DNA of 64,000 bases from Winogradskyella flava (GTDB taxonomy: Bacteria; Bacteroidota; Bacteroidia; Flavobacteriales; Flavobacteriaceae), in NCBI RefSeq assembly GCF_014243395.1, contig NZ_JACLCP010000003.1:62001-126000 (forward strand), read 5' to 3'. Below the pieces are notes generated by a model. It saw only the letters and a list, made by a program, of their open reading frames with translations, was not told the DNA's origin and did not search any database. The position numbers were made by a program, and so were the translations under genes. Positions 44,719 through 52,898 of the stretch are shown piece by piece; the stretch's first letter is position 1; each line of letters starts with the position of its first letter.

Positions 44719-44837
44719 TGTCACTTCGAGTGAAATTCCTTTTTTTAGGAATTTTGTATCGAGAAGTATTTGGAGTTATAATGGTTCTCGATACAAATTT
44801 TCTCCTCTATCGAGTATAAAATCCACTCGAACTGACA
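44719..44837. repeat. Long palindromic repeat, copy B (short form)
   Basis: 119 bp, same ends and inner arms as copy A and in the same orientation; starts 8 bp after the GIY-YIG stop codon. Confidence 0.9.
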
Positions 44838-44872
44838 ATTAGGTACAATCAAAAGCTACTATTTTTCCATGC

Positions 44873-44979
44873 TGTCACTTCGAGTGAAATTCCTTTTCTG
44901 GAATTTTGTATCGAGAAGCATTTTGAGTTACACAGGTTCTCGATACATTTCTCGTAAACTCGAAACACTCGAACTGACA
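44873..44979. repeat. Long palindromic repeat, copy C (shortened)
   Basis: 107 bp with the same termini and inner TTTGTATCGAGAA / TTCTCGATAC arms. Its right half is altered (CATTTCTCGTAAACTCGAAACACTC). The gap from 44711 to 45069 contains copies B and C and the promoter of the next gene. Confidence 0.85.
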
Positions 44980-45047
44980 TTTAGACAACAGATTGTGTAA
45001 AACGTTAAATCCAAACTAAAGTCCATACCACCACTTTAAGCCTTTCG

Positions 45048-45055
45048 TATCTTTG
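45048..45055 (+). promoter_or_regulatory. -7 box of the epimerase gene
   Basis: TATCTTTG, exact TAnnTTTG match, 14 bp before the ATG at 45070; implies a very short 5' leader. Confidence 0.4.
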
Positions 45056-45069
45056 ACAAAAAAGAGGGA

Positions 45070-45975
45070 ATGACCGTTTTAATAACAGGAGCGACAGGAT
45101 TAATAGGGCAGGAGATTGTAAAACAATGTCATGAACAGGGTATTACGGTGCACTACTTAACCACATCGAAATCGAAGTTAAGCACAGAAGACAACTACAA
45201 AGGGTTTTACTGGAATCCTAATAACAACGAGATAGATCACACCTGTTTTGAGGGTGTGTCCGCCATTATTAATTTGGTTGGTGCATCTATTTCTGAACGT
45301 TGGACGGACGACTACAAAAAAATTATTCTAGAAAGCCGAACCAAAACCTCACAACTCCTCCAAGAGACGATTAAAGCCCATGGTTATAACATTGACTATG
45401 TGGTGTCAGCAAGTGCTATTGGGATCTATCCAAGCAGTTTGGTGAATTATTACGAAGAAGACCATACCGAAATCTCAGAGTCCTTTTTGGGTGAAGTGGT
45501 TGTGGCTTGGGAAAATGCCGTAGATGGTTTTAGGGACTTGGGTTGCAAACTTGCTAAGATTAGAATTGGTTTGGTCTTGGCGAATGATGGAGGTGCTTTA
45601 CCAAAAATCGTACAACCGATTAAATTTGGCGCAGGTGCTGCTTTTGGATCTGGCAAACAATGGCAAAGTTGGATTCATGTTACGGATTTAGCAAGCATCT
45701 TTATGCATGCTGTACAATATCAATTGGAAGGCATTTACAATGGTGTGGCACCCAATGCTGTCACGAATAAAGAACTCACAAAACTAGCGGCAACGGTGTT
45801 GCAACGCCCACTAATTTTACCTAACATTCCAAAATTTGCCATGAAGTTAGCACTTGGTGAGATGCATATGCTATTGTTTGAAAGCCAACGTGTCAGTTCT
45901 CAAAAATTAGAAAACAAAGGTTTTCACTTTACCTATGCGAACCTTAGACCTGCTTTAGAGGATTTATTGATGTGA
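45070..45975 (+). CDS. TIGR01777 family NAD-dependent epimerase-like protein
   Basis: 301 residues of the extended SDR type: nucleotide-binding GATGLIGQEIV at the N-terminus, then the family segments VSAIINLVGASISERWTDDYKKIILESR and YVVSASAIGIYPSS. The C-terminal LRPALEDLL is conserved in the TIGR01777/YfcH group. Substrate unknown; members are thought to be cytoplasmic nucleotide-sugar-like epimerases. The 3' ~68 bp occur twice more downstream (47965 and 49257), in one case still encoding the same last 20 residues, marking insertion events at this gene end. Confidence 0.88.
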   Translation: MTVLITGATGLIGQEIVKQCHEQGITVHYLTTSKSKLSTEDNYKGFYWNPNNNEIDHTCFEGVSAIINLVGASISERWTDDYKKIILESRTKTSQLLQETIKAHGYNIDYVVSASAIGIYPSSLVNYYEEDHTEISESFLGEVVVAWENAVDGFRDLGCKLAKIRIGLVLANDGGALPKIVQPIKFGAGAAFGSGKQWQSWIHVTDLASIFMHAVQYQLEGIYNGVAPNAVTNKELTKLAATVLQRPLILPNIPKFAMKLALGEMHMLLFESQRVSSQKLENKGFHFTYANLRPALEDLLM

Positions 45976-46023
45976 AGCTTTTTTATTTGTAATTAGTAAT
46001 AAATGTTGTTGGCAGTGTATTAT

Positions 46024-47076
46024 TTATCTTTGCCACCCATTTATCATTCTATCTTTTTCAGTCAGTTTTATTTCGTCACCATTTTCAGGTTGAAACCAAA
46101 TTTCAAACCTCGCCTTGTATTTATTGCTCCAATCTCCTTCGTAAACAGTCAAATCAGATTCGTAAGGGAATATAGATTTCCCATTTTCAGACCAACCTAA
46201 CTCTCTTGTTGTTCTAGGAGTCATTCTATCTGCTGATAAACGCTCATTGGTTTTAGAATTAAAAGCTTTTACGTAAACAATTCCTTTTTCTTTTATTGAC
46301 AAACCAGCTTTTACAACATAAATCCCTGGTTGCATTCCATCTTCGATATCAAAATAATTTGAGTCCGGTTGTAATGGATAAAACTCTTTTAAAGGAGAAA
46401 TTCCTGTAGTATTAATTTCATTTGCGTTTTCAAGAACCATAGATAATTCAAAGTTTAATTCTTTAAGGGCTTGAATTGTGAATTCACGTTCTAGTTTTTT
46501 GGACTGTTCATATACTTCTATGTTGATAGAATTACCCTTTAATATTAGATATGAACTATTGCCAGGCGTGCCAGAATGTTCAGCTTCTATTATTGTTTTG
46601 ATATTTCTCTTTTTTGGATTAGCATAGGTAACATAGGATGTATCTCTTCCGTGTCCATAATAATTTCCAAATGAAACAATTACTCTCGTCTGATAAATGT
46701 CTGAGCTACCATTGAAATTTGAATAGTAACCATTTAATGTAGTTTCATAATTTCCGTTGCGCTCTTCTTTTCTGATTGCATAAACCACTTCGTACTGAAC
46801 ATGTTTTCCATTAACTGTTTTGTACTTTTTTTCCTTTCTAATTTCCCACCTTGGATTTCCCGAGATATAGCGTTTAAGGATTTCAAAGTTTCTTTCATTA
46901 AATTGGTTAATGACCAAGGAACTGTCAAGTCGAATTTCGGATTGAGAAGGGCGACTTAGCTCACCGCCATAAGTTCTATATTTAGTAGTTACGGGTTTAC
47001 GTTTTACTTGTTCTTGTCCATTGCAAGAATAGATAAAAGTAAGGAACGTAAATAGTATAAGATTTTTAATTTTCAT
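46024..47076 (-). CDS. Hypothetical lipoprotein (350 aa)
   Basis: The signal MKIKNLILFTFLTFIYSC has a lipobox Cys at 18. The mature protein shows no domain I can name. It has a region with many charged and aromatic residues (WEIRKEKKYKTVNGKHVQYEVVYAIRKEE) and a C-terminal part (FYPLQPDSNYFDIEDGMQPGIYVVKAGLSIKEKGIVYVKAF ... RFEIWFQPENG) that looks like a beta-sandwich. First module between two copies of the epimerase 3' end, so it probably arrived by transfer. Lower-complexity flanks (GTGTATTATT near its stop) resemble the boundary elements of the island. Confidence 0.6.
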   Translation of the reverse strand: MKIKNLILFTFLTFIYSCNGQEQVKRKPVTTKYRTYGGELSRPSQSEIRLDSSLVINQFNERNFEILKRYISGNPRWEIRKEKKYKTVNGKHVQYEVVYAIRKEERNGNYETTLNGYYSNFNGSSDIYQTRVIVSFGNYYGHGRDTSYVTYANPKKRNIKTIIEAEHSGTPGNSSYLILKGNSINIEVYEQSKKLEREFTIQALKELNFELSMVLENANEINTTGISPLKEFYPLQPDSNYFDIEDGMQPGIYVVKAGLSIKEKGIVYVKAFNSKTNERLSADRMTPRTTRELGWSENGKSIFPYESDLTVYEGDWSNKYKARFEIWFQPENGDEIKLTEKDRMINGWQR

Positions 47077-47144
47077 ACTTTTACTTAGTTGTTATTTTCC
47101 GAAATAACCAAAATATAGTAAGACCTATGGCTTTTGTTGTAGTT

Positions 47145-47924
47145 TTATTTCATCAATTCTATTTGAAATTCTGTGGCGTTAAAAGCCATTTCTAAACCTT
47201 TTAAATTACTTTCAGAATTGTTTGCGAATTCTTCTTTCAGAGATTCTACTTGAGTGTTGACCTTTTCAGATTCTCTTTTAAAGATATAGTATTTCAGCAA
47301 GATTAAATGGGTCATGATTCTATCATTAATACTTAAGCTTTCATCCTCAAGTGCTTGATCAATAGCTGTTTTTATATCACTATCATTCTCTGTTAATTCA
47401 TCAAATAGATAGGCGTTTGCTAGGTCACTTTTATTGAGTTCTTCATAGTTGGTTTGATCCGACATATCTTGTCGATAGGTCATTTTACTACTATTAAGAA
47501 AATACCATCTCGTGTAAGAATCGTTTTCCATTTTTATTTCTTTTTCAAATAGCTTCTTTTTTACGCTCCAATTAGTAAATGCTATTAGAAGTTCTGTGCC
47601 ATCATCTTTCTTTAGGATAGCCATCTTGATTAAATAATTTCTATTACCAGGTTTTTCAATTTCAATTTCTAATGGGTTACCTACTGAAACATAAGTTTTT
47701 ATGGCTTTTAATATTGTAGACACATCCTCTGCGCTGGCATCAACGAAAAGCCCCTCTCTTAGAAATAAATCTATGTATAAGTAATGTGTGAGGTAGAAAT
47801 CATCCATTTTAAGATAGTTGGAGGCTTCCATACCATCTGATTTTATGGTCACTTCTGAGGATTGTGTATATCCAGTAATGGCAAAGAGCATTACAAATAA
47901 AATGGCGAGTTGTTTTTTATACAT
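47145..47924 (-). CDS. Hypothetical secreted protein (259 aa)
   Basis: The signal peptide MYKKQLAILFVMLFAITGYTQ is probably cleaved by signal peptidase I. The rest is mixed alpha/beta with acidic character (SDLANAYLFDELTENDSDIKTAIDQALEDESL) and a long C-terminal helix region (LILLKYYIFKRESEKVNTQVESLKEEF). No recognised family. It sits 68 bp from the neighbouring lipoprotein gene on the same strand, in the module bounded by epimerase-end copies 1 and 2. Function unknown. Confidence 0.6.
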   Translation of the reverse strand: MYKKQLAILFVMLFAITGYTQSSEVTIKSDGMEASNYLKMDDFYLTHYLYIDLFLREGLFVDASAEDVSTILKAIKTYVSVGNPLEIEIEKPGNRNYLIKMAILKKDDGTELLIAFTNWSVKKKLFEKEIKMENDSYTRWYFLNSSKMTYRQDMSDQTNYEELNKSDLANAYLFDELTENDSDIKTAIDQALEDESLSINDRIMTHLILLKYYIFKRESEKVNTQVESLKEEFANNSESNLKGLEMAFNATEFQIELMK

Positions 47925-47964
47925 ATCTCTAATTCGTTTATTTGATTAAGGCCTAAGTTAGTAA

Positions 47965-48032
47965 ATAGAAAATAAAAGTTTTCATTTTACCTAGGCGAAC
48001 CTTAGACCTGCTTTGGAAGATTTACTGTTGTA
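47965..48032. repeat. Second copy of the epimerase gene 3' end (decayed)
   Basis: About 59 of 68 bases match the end of the epimerase gene at 45908-45975. Read in frame it gives NKSFHFT, a TAG stop where Tyr stands in the gene, then ANLRPALEDLLL and TAA. It lies directly beside the stop of the P1 peptidase gene. Confidence 0.85.
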
Positions 48033-48033
48033 A

Positions 48034-49209
48034 TTATTCCTTTAAGCGGTTGTATTTTTTCATAGCTTTAATCAATAAATCGTGAGGTATGGCATACGCT
48101 TTATTGCCATTAATGCCTTCCATGTCTTCTGCCGCAACCATAGCATTGATAATAGCTTCTTCAACGACTTGAACCGTCGCCTCAAACACGGGCATTAAAC
48201 GATCGTTTGGCATAGTGGTGACTGTAGTGGTTTCATCACGATTAAAGGCTTGCTCATTCGCCGTAGAAAACGCTATAAAAATATCACCAGACCCATTACT
48301 GCCTCGTCCACCGACAATGCCAACACCAAGTGGAATTCTCTGTGCCACTTTTTTTAATTGGTGCGGTAACAATGGCGCGTCAGTAGCTATAACGACGATA
48401 ATGGAGCCATCGCCCTCTTCGCGTCTCGATTGTGGTGGTGCTTTGTAATCTATACCTTGATGCTCCTCTAATTCTAATCCTACCGGAACACCAGCAATCG
48501 ATAAATTTCGCTTGGCACCAAAGTTGGATTGCACAAGGGCAGCAACCGTATAAGTTGAGTCTTTTACTTTTATAATTCGAGATGCTGTTCCTGTGCCACC
48601 TTTGTAACCAAGGCACATCATACCTGTGCCACCACCAACATTACCTTCTGCAATTTCCCCACTGGAGGCATCTTCAATAGCTTCCAAAACATGTTCTTCT
48701 TTAACATGAAAACCATAAATATCATTTAAGAAGCCATCATAGGTCTCGGCAACAACAGGATAGGTGTACCACCAATCTTCACCATTGTACCAATCCGTAT
48801 CGACATACCATTTTAGAACGGCATCCCTTACTACACCAACACTGTTGGTATTGGTAATCATAATAGGTGTTTCTAGAAAGCCAGACTCCGTGATCCATGT
48901 AGTGCCTGTCATTTCGCCATTACCATTGAGGCTATACCAATTGGCATAAACAGGACTAAATTTTTTAGCTTTTCCTCTTGGAAAAATAGCCGTAACACCA
49001 GTTCGTATGGGTCCCTTACCAACATTGTTTTCGCCCTTTCCCGAAATGATGGTACTGTAACCCACTTCTACACCAGTAACATCGGTGATTGCATTAAGCG
49101 CTCCAGGCATTCCTGTAAAAGGGATGCCCAAATCTCTTGCTCTTGATTGTTGTCCATAAGACTGAAAACTAGCAAAGAGAATGGTAAAAACAAGGATGAT
49201 ATTTTTCAT
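48034..49209 (-). CDS. P1 family (DmpA-type) aminopeptidase
   Basis: 391 residues with a signal peptide (MKNIILVFTILFASFQSYGQ). The MEROPS S58/P1 family of self-processing N-terminal nucleophile hydrolases is recognised from ITDVTGVEVGYSTI, GNVGGGTGMMCLGYKGGTGTASR, ALVQSNFGAKRNL and RGSNGSGDIFIAFSTAN. Family members cleave D- or L-amino acids or beta-peptides after autocatalytic chain cleavage. Likely periplasmic. It is the only gene of the module between epimerase-end copies 2 and 3, suggesting it was acquired as a unit. Confidence 0.9.
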   Translation of the reverse strand: MKNIILVFTILFASFQSYGQQSRARDLGIPFTGMPGALNAITDVTGVEVGYSTIISGKGENNVGKGPIRTGVTAIFPRGKAKKFSPVYANWYSLNGNGEMTGTTWITESGFLETPIMITNTNSVGVVRDAVLKWYVDTDWYNGEDWWYTYPVVAETYDGFLNDIYGFHVKEEHVLEAIEDASSGEIAEGNVGGGTGMMCLGYKGGTGTASRIIKVKDSTYTVAALVQSNFGAKRNLSIAGVPVGLELEEHQGIDYKAPPQSRREEGDGSIIVVIATDAPLLPHQLKKVAQRIPLGVGIVGGRGSNGSGDIFIAFSTANEQAFNRDETTTVTTMPNDRLMPVFEATVQVVEEAIINAMVAAEDMEGINGNKAYAIPHDLLIKAMKKYNRLKE

Positions 49210-49256
49210 AATACGTATTTAAGACTTGTGTTGTGTTGGCTGTACGAAGTTAGTCA

Positions 49257-49325
49257 ATTGAAAACAAAGGTTTTCATTTTACATACGCCAATCTGAGACC
49301 GGCTTTGGAAGATTTATTGTTGTAG
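49257..49325. repeat. Third copy of the epimerase gene 3' end (coding-conserved)
   Basis: In frame it reads NKGFHFTYANLRPALEDLLL then TAG, identical in protein to the epimerase end except the last residue, but with about ten synonymous base differences. This indicates a divergent allele rather than a recent copy. Confidence 0.85.
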
Positions 49326-49374
49326 AATTGAATGTACATACCTAACAGAAAGTCGTAAGTAATTGAGTACTATG

Positions 49375-49394
49375 AATGAATTATACACATTGTT
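49375..49394 (-). repeat. Island boundary motif, copy 1
   Basis: Minus-strand AACAATGTGTATAATTCATT, located just after the stop of the Mrr-like gene. It matches 19 of 20 bases of the motif at 51485-51504. Confidence 0.65.
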
Positions 49395-49402
49395 CTTTGC
49401 TA

Positions 49403-50248
49403 TTAATTTATTAACCTCTTAATTTCGATTTCACCTAATTCATTAAGCATTTTGTCAATGTATTCTTTAATGCAAAGATCATCAGATATTTGTTCTCCGT
49501 CCCATATTATTATTCCATATTCATTTGCAAAATCCTCTGACTTTGGAGCATAGTCTGTATTGGTAATAAATAAACCTACAATCGCGTTTTCATTTTCATA
49601 GAAGCCTTCATCTAAGCAAGTAAAGTAATTAGAATTTTGTCTCTTTCGTAATTTTCTTATTTCTGTTGCGAAAGAACTTACTTTTTGATGATTGACCTTA
49701 TTTCCAACAGAACTATGTTTTGCTTGTCCAATCAATCTGATATTTATGTCTCGTGATAAACGATTTGATTTGAGAGTTAGGTCTTCAAAATGTAAAAATC
49801 CATAAAAATCTATTCCTTGATCTTTAGAACTTTGTGTTATATTTATTTTACTTAGTCGATTAGACTTTAAGATATATTTTGCGAGTTCTTCAAAATTTTG
49901 CCAAGAAATATCCTTAAGAGCGTTGAAAACCTCTTCCCTATATTTAATCTTATAAGACTGTAATTCTTGTTCTTCTTTGTTAAAAGTGAATTCAGATTTC
50001 AGCAATATATTTTCATTGTAATCTGCAATCTCAAATTTTGGTGTAATAAATTTGTTATTACAACGAAGAACTTCTTGTTTATAATGATTTATAATCTGAC
50101 TACCTATTTTATCAATGTTTGAATCTACATAATCATTATTAAACCTTTCTAACAAATAGTTCTCTAGAAACGAGAATATATTAATGATTTTTTGATCTGA
50201 TTCATTTATTGACTCTATTATTTCAATTATCAATTTATTGTTCTTCAA
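49403..50248 (-). CDS. Mrr-like restriction endonuclease
   Basis: 281 residues starting at TTG (50248) inside the end of the ParB-like gene (14-bp overlap). The N-terminal half is helical. The C-terminal half has a PD-(D/E)xK nuclease core: Glu near 120 (SWQNFEELAKYIL), Asp147 in SKDQGIDFYGF and QAK at 175-177 in RLIGQAKHSS. This matches the Mrr_cat group acting on modified or foreign DNA. Translationally coupled to the ParB-like gene, forming a two-gene unit with the look of a defence module. The target modification is unknown. Confidence 0.8.
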   Translation of the reverse strand: MKNNKLIIEIIESINESDQKIINIFSFLENYLLERFNNDYVDSNIDKIGSQIINHYKQEVLRCNNKFITPKFEIADYNENILLKSEFTFNKEEQELQSYKIKYREEVFNALKDISWQNFEELAKYILKSNRLSKINITQSSKDQGIDFYGFLHFEDLTLKSNRLSRDINIRLIGQAKHSSVGNKVNHQKVSSFATEIRKLRKRQNSNYFTCLDEGFYENENAIVGLFITNTDYAPKSEDFANEYGIIIWDGEQISDDLCIKEYIDKMLNELGEIEIKRLIN

Positions 50249-51392
50249 ACTCTGCAGTGTTTTTTAGAGTAAGTAAATTAAATGAAACAGCTTTCTTTAG
50301 TTCTTCTAGTGAAGATATAAAGTCATCTTTTTTATTTTTTTGTTCTACAATATCAGTGATTGGAAGCGTCTTTATTTGACCTACAGCATTTTGAACAAAT
50401 TCTAATCTTTGATCAAGGTCTAAAATATCTTGTTGCGCTTCTTTTTCCGCCTTTTTTTTGTCGAGATCAAATTTTGCTTCCTGATAGCTGTATTCATCGT
50501 TATTGATGAATTTGTCAAGTATATTGCTATTCTCTTTCAATAACGCTTTTGTCAATAAGTCACGCGCGTCTAAAGCTCGATAGAGCTTTCTATTTCCTTC
50601 TTCATCTCCGATATACCAATTAAGTAATAAAAGAAAACTTTCTTCATTTTCAAATTCTCTTTCAGATTCGTTCCATAATAACCATTTATGAATTATTGGT
50701 CTGGCAAAAATCACTTCTTGGAAAATTGAATAATGGTCTTCTTCGACTTCACCATGATAAACTTTTCTCGCATATTCCCATGCAAAATAAGATTTGATTT
50801 TTCTTGAAATTATATTTCTACCAAGCCCAGTCATTTCGTCTAGGTCAGTAGGAGACATGTTTTTATTTAGATACATTTCAGCTAAAAACCTTGATTGTTG
50901 CAATGGCCCCCATTCTTTAATTCCGTTGATATGTCTAATTCCTTGAAGAATCCATTCGATTTGTTCGTCTTTTCCCTCATATTCAAGCACTTCGAGATTA
51001 GTAATTGAATCGATTAAGTCATAGCTTAAACTTCTTATCCCTTTTGTATGTTCATCAAGAAGTTTTTTTAGTGATGTAACTCTTCTATTTCCTTCTAATA
51101 CGACGTATTTGTCATCAACATTTTTGATTTTTCGAACAACAATTCTGTCAACTTTTAAAAAGCCCAATTTTAAAACTTTTTCAACTATATCTGAAACACC
51201 TTCTTTTATTATCTCTAAGTTTACTGATGTTTGGATAGCATTTTCAATTATTCTAGAGTCTTCTATTCTTTCAGTTCGTTTTTTCCCCATAATCCTTGGA
51301 TTATTAGGATTCAGATAAAGCTGATTCAAGTTGAGATCTTTACTTTTTAATTCAGTTAATAATGTTAACTGATCTTCTTTTAGTTGATTCAT
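50235..51392 (-). CDS. ParB/Srx-domain protein paired with a nuclease
   Basis: 385 residues. The N-terminal ~110 residues have a ParB/Srx-like fold (LYLNPNNPR at 26-33, then KYVVLEGNRRVTSLKKLL with the GNRR box at 101-104). A helical region with a possible helix-turn-helix follows (MSPTDLDEMTGLGRNIISRKIKSYF), then a C-terminal charged coiled coil (DLDKKKAEKEAQQDILDLDQRLEFV). There is no ParA nearby, so it is not a chromosome-partition gene. GNRR-type ParB domains can bind CTP or act as nucleases. The downstream Mrr-like gene overlaps by 14 bp. Likely the recognition or nucleotide-sensing part of a defence pair. Confidence 0.75.
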   Translation of the reverse strand: MNQLKEDQLTLLTELKSKDLNLNQLYLNPNNPRIMGKKRTERIEDSRIIENAIQTSVNLEIIKEGVSDIVEKVLKLGFLKVDRIVVRKIKNVDDKYVVLEGNRRVTSLKKLLDEHTKGIRSLSYDLIDSITNLEVLEYEGKDEQIEWILQGIRHINGIKEWGPLQQSRFLAEMYLNKNMSPTDLDEMTGLGRNIISRKIKSYFAWEYARKVYHGEVEEDHYSIFQEVIFARPIIHKWLLWNESEREFENEESFLLLLNWYIGDEEGNRKLYRALDARDLLTKALLKENSNILDKFINNDEYSYQEAKFDLDKKKAEKEAQQDILDLDQRLEFVQNAVGQIKTLPITDIVEQKNKKDDFISSLEELKKAVSFNLLTLKNTAEFEEQ

Positions 51393-51484
51393 AATGTTTT
51401 TTATTTTAATTGCTCAGAATGGTCTTGTATACAAAACGTAGCGTGTAAAAAGACACTGACTTTTCCAGTACACACGAACCGAAC

Positions 51485-51504
51485 AATGAATTATACACGT
51501 TGTT
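51485..51504 (-). repeat. Island boundary motif, copy 2
   Basis: Minus-strand AACAACGTGTATAATTCATT. It supplies the last codons (LQQRV then TAA) of the LanM-like gene and lies in an imperfect palindrome reaching to about 51432 (CTTGTATACAAAACG...). Confidence 0.65.
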
Positions 51505-52597
51505 GTAAGTAGTTATAGATGAATTTTCTTGTCGTATTCTTTATTTGTTTTTCTTCAGATTTTAATTTGGTATGGAGTATTCTGATATTGTCAGATAAAT
51601 TCTGCGTCTTTGAATATATTGGAATCAACTCTTTTTCAAGGCCAAATATTTCATTTTTTTTAATAACAAAGTGAGGAATTGTCCAATTTTGTAGGCATTT
51701 CAGTTCATAATTTATCAAGTTGGGATTGACTTTTTTATTCTCAGATCTAAGAGACAACCATCTGTCTTTTGTTTTATCAGAATTCCATCCAAATAAAAAC
51801 TTATTTTTTAAGAAATCTGAATATAAATAAGTATCCAGATATACTCTGCGAAAAAAAACATTATTTATTGATTTTAAGTCATTAAATATTTCTTCGTAAT
51901 GATCTTTAAAAATATTGTAAAGCTCTACGAACGAGTTATTAATTTCATTAATATTAATGGGGTTCAAATGAAAGAATAATGAATTATGTAGCTGTTTTTC
52001 TGATGTATAAAGAAGTCCTGAATTTTGCAATCTTTGTTCTATGTCAAAGTTTTGATTATCTGTCCAAAAAGCACAATCAAAGTCTATTAAACTAGCTTTA
52101 CCATTTTTTGGAATAACATTTTCCAAATGCAAATCAAATATACCTAGCCAAATACTTAAAGCAATTAGCTGTCCAAATGTTCTAGAATTAATGTTTCCTT
52201 TTTTTTGGATTTCTTCTTGAATTTGAAACTTACCTTTTTTATTAGTTTTGGGGTAGGAAATACGAGTTTCTTGAATATTATTAATAGAATCTAAGATTTT
52301 GGATATGAAAATTTCGGTTTCTGGTGGTTTTGGTTTTACAAAAAATGATTTTTCTTTTAAATATACTGTAGCTCCTCTAGGATGCCAATCACCTTTAACT
52401 AGTATCGAATTAATTGAATTTAGATTAAATTCTTTTTTCAATTGATTAAAATACTGGAATCGTATTAAAGATAATTCTGACATGAACTGATCTCTATCTA
52501 AATGATTTAAAAGATATTGAGGTATATATTTGACTACAGTATCTTTTCTTAAATCATTAATCTGGTATTTTTGAGTCACAGGTTCCAGTTGCTCCAC
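51491..52597 (-). CDS. Stand-alone LanM-type dehydratase/kinase fragment
   Basis: 368 residues. Residues ~65-180 match the lanthionine synthetase LanM N-terminal (DUF4135) kinase-like core: ILVKGDWHPRGATVYL (69-75 GDWHPRG), a lysine in FFVKPKPPE (88-90), catalytic-loop-like LGIFDLHLENVI (155-160) and a DFG-like LIDFDCAFW (172-174). Full LanM is ~1000 residues with a LanC cyclase domain; that cyclase and much of the dehydratase are absent. The start is GTG at 52597, overlapping the upstream precursor-like gene by 41 bp; no in-frame ATG lies before residue 39. Inferred role: phosphorylates or dehydrates Ser/Thr of the neighbouring peptide. Confidence 0.75.
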   Translation of the reverse strand: MEQLEPVTQKYQINDLRKDTVVKYIPQYLLNHLDRDQFMSELSLIRFQYFNQLKKEFNLNSINSILVKGDWHPRGATVYLKEKSFFVKPKPPETEIFISKILDSINNIQETRISYPKTNKKGKFQIQEEIQKKGNINSRTFGQLIALSIWLGIFDLHLENVIPKNGKASLIDFDCAFWTDNQNFDIEQRLQNSGLLYTSEKQLHNSLFFHLNPININEINNSFVELYNIFKDHYEEIFNDLKSINNVFFRRVYLDTYLYSDFLKNKFLFGWNSDKTKDRWLSLRSENKKVNPNLINYELKCLQNWTIPHFVIKKNEIFGLEKELIPIYSKTQNLSDNIRILHTKLKSEEKQIKNTTRKFIYNYLQQRV

Positions 52598-52868
52598 ATT
52601 TTGTTGTCATTGTGACAAATTCATCAAAATCACTTTTTTTCATTTTTTTGATATTATCTGGAAAATTTGGAATTACTAGATTTACAGTTCGCTCATTATT
52701 TTCTAAAATTTTTACTTCAATAGAATCGTCAATGTTATATCCCATTTTATTTAGAGTTAATTTAGGGTTATTCTTAAACGAACTCATTTTTTCTTCATCT
52801 TCCCATAATTCTATGATTAAAGGTATCGGTAGCATTCCATAAGGAAGCCAGTCTAATTTTTTACTCAT
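52557..52868 (-). CDS. Nitrile-hydratase-leader-type RiPP precursor peptide
   Basis: 103 residues. Residues ~15-70 (IPLIIELWEDEEKMSSFKNNPKLTLNKMGYNIDDSIEVKILENNERTVNLVIP) follow the NHLP leader pattern: LxxDPxxxLxxxG, a short acidic turn, xVKVxENTxxxxxLVLP. The C-terminal 20 residues contain Thr86, Thr88, Thr89, Cys91, Thr94, Thr96, Cys97 and Ser99 around CGATGTC, suitable for dehydration and thioether formation. The gene is first in an operon and overlaps the LanM-type gene by 41 bp. An alternative reading is a defective nitrile hydratase-like gene, but the catalytic CSLC-type motif is absent. Confidence 0.75.
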   Translation of the reverse strand: MSKKLDWLPYGMLPIPLIIELWEDEEKMSSFKNNPKLTLNKMGYNIDDSIEVKILENNERTVNLVIPNFPDNIKKMKKSDFDEFVTMTTKCGATGTCDSKIPD

Positions 52869-52898
52869 CTTATTTAAATTTAAAGTTATTAATTACAC

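Noticed and set aside
50235-51392. Chromosome partition ParB or plasmid origin
   Set aside because: No parA, parS-like repeats or replication genes; it overlaps a nuclease gene instead.
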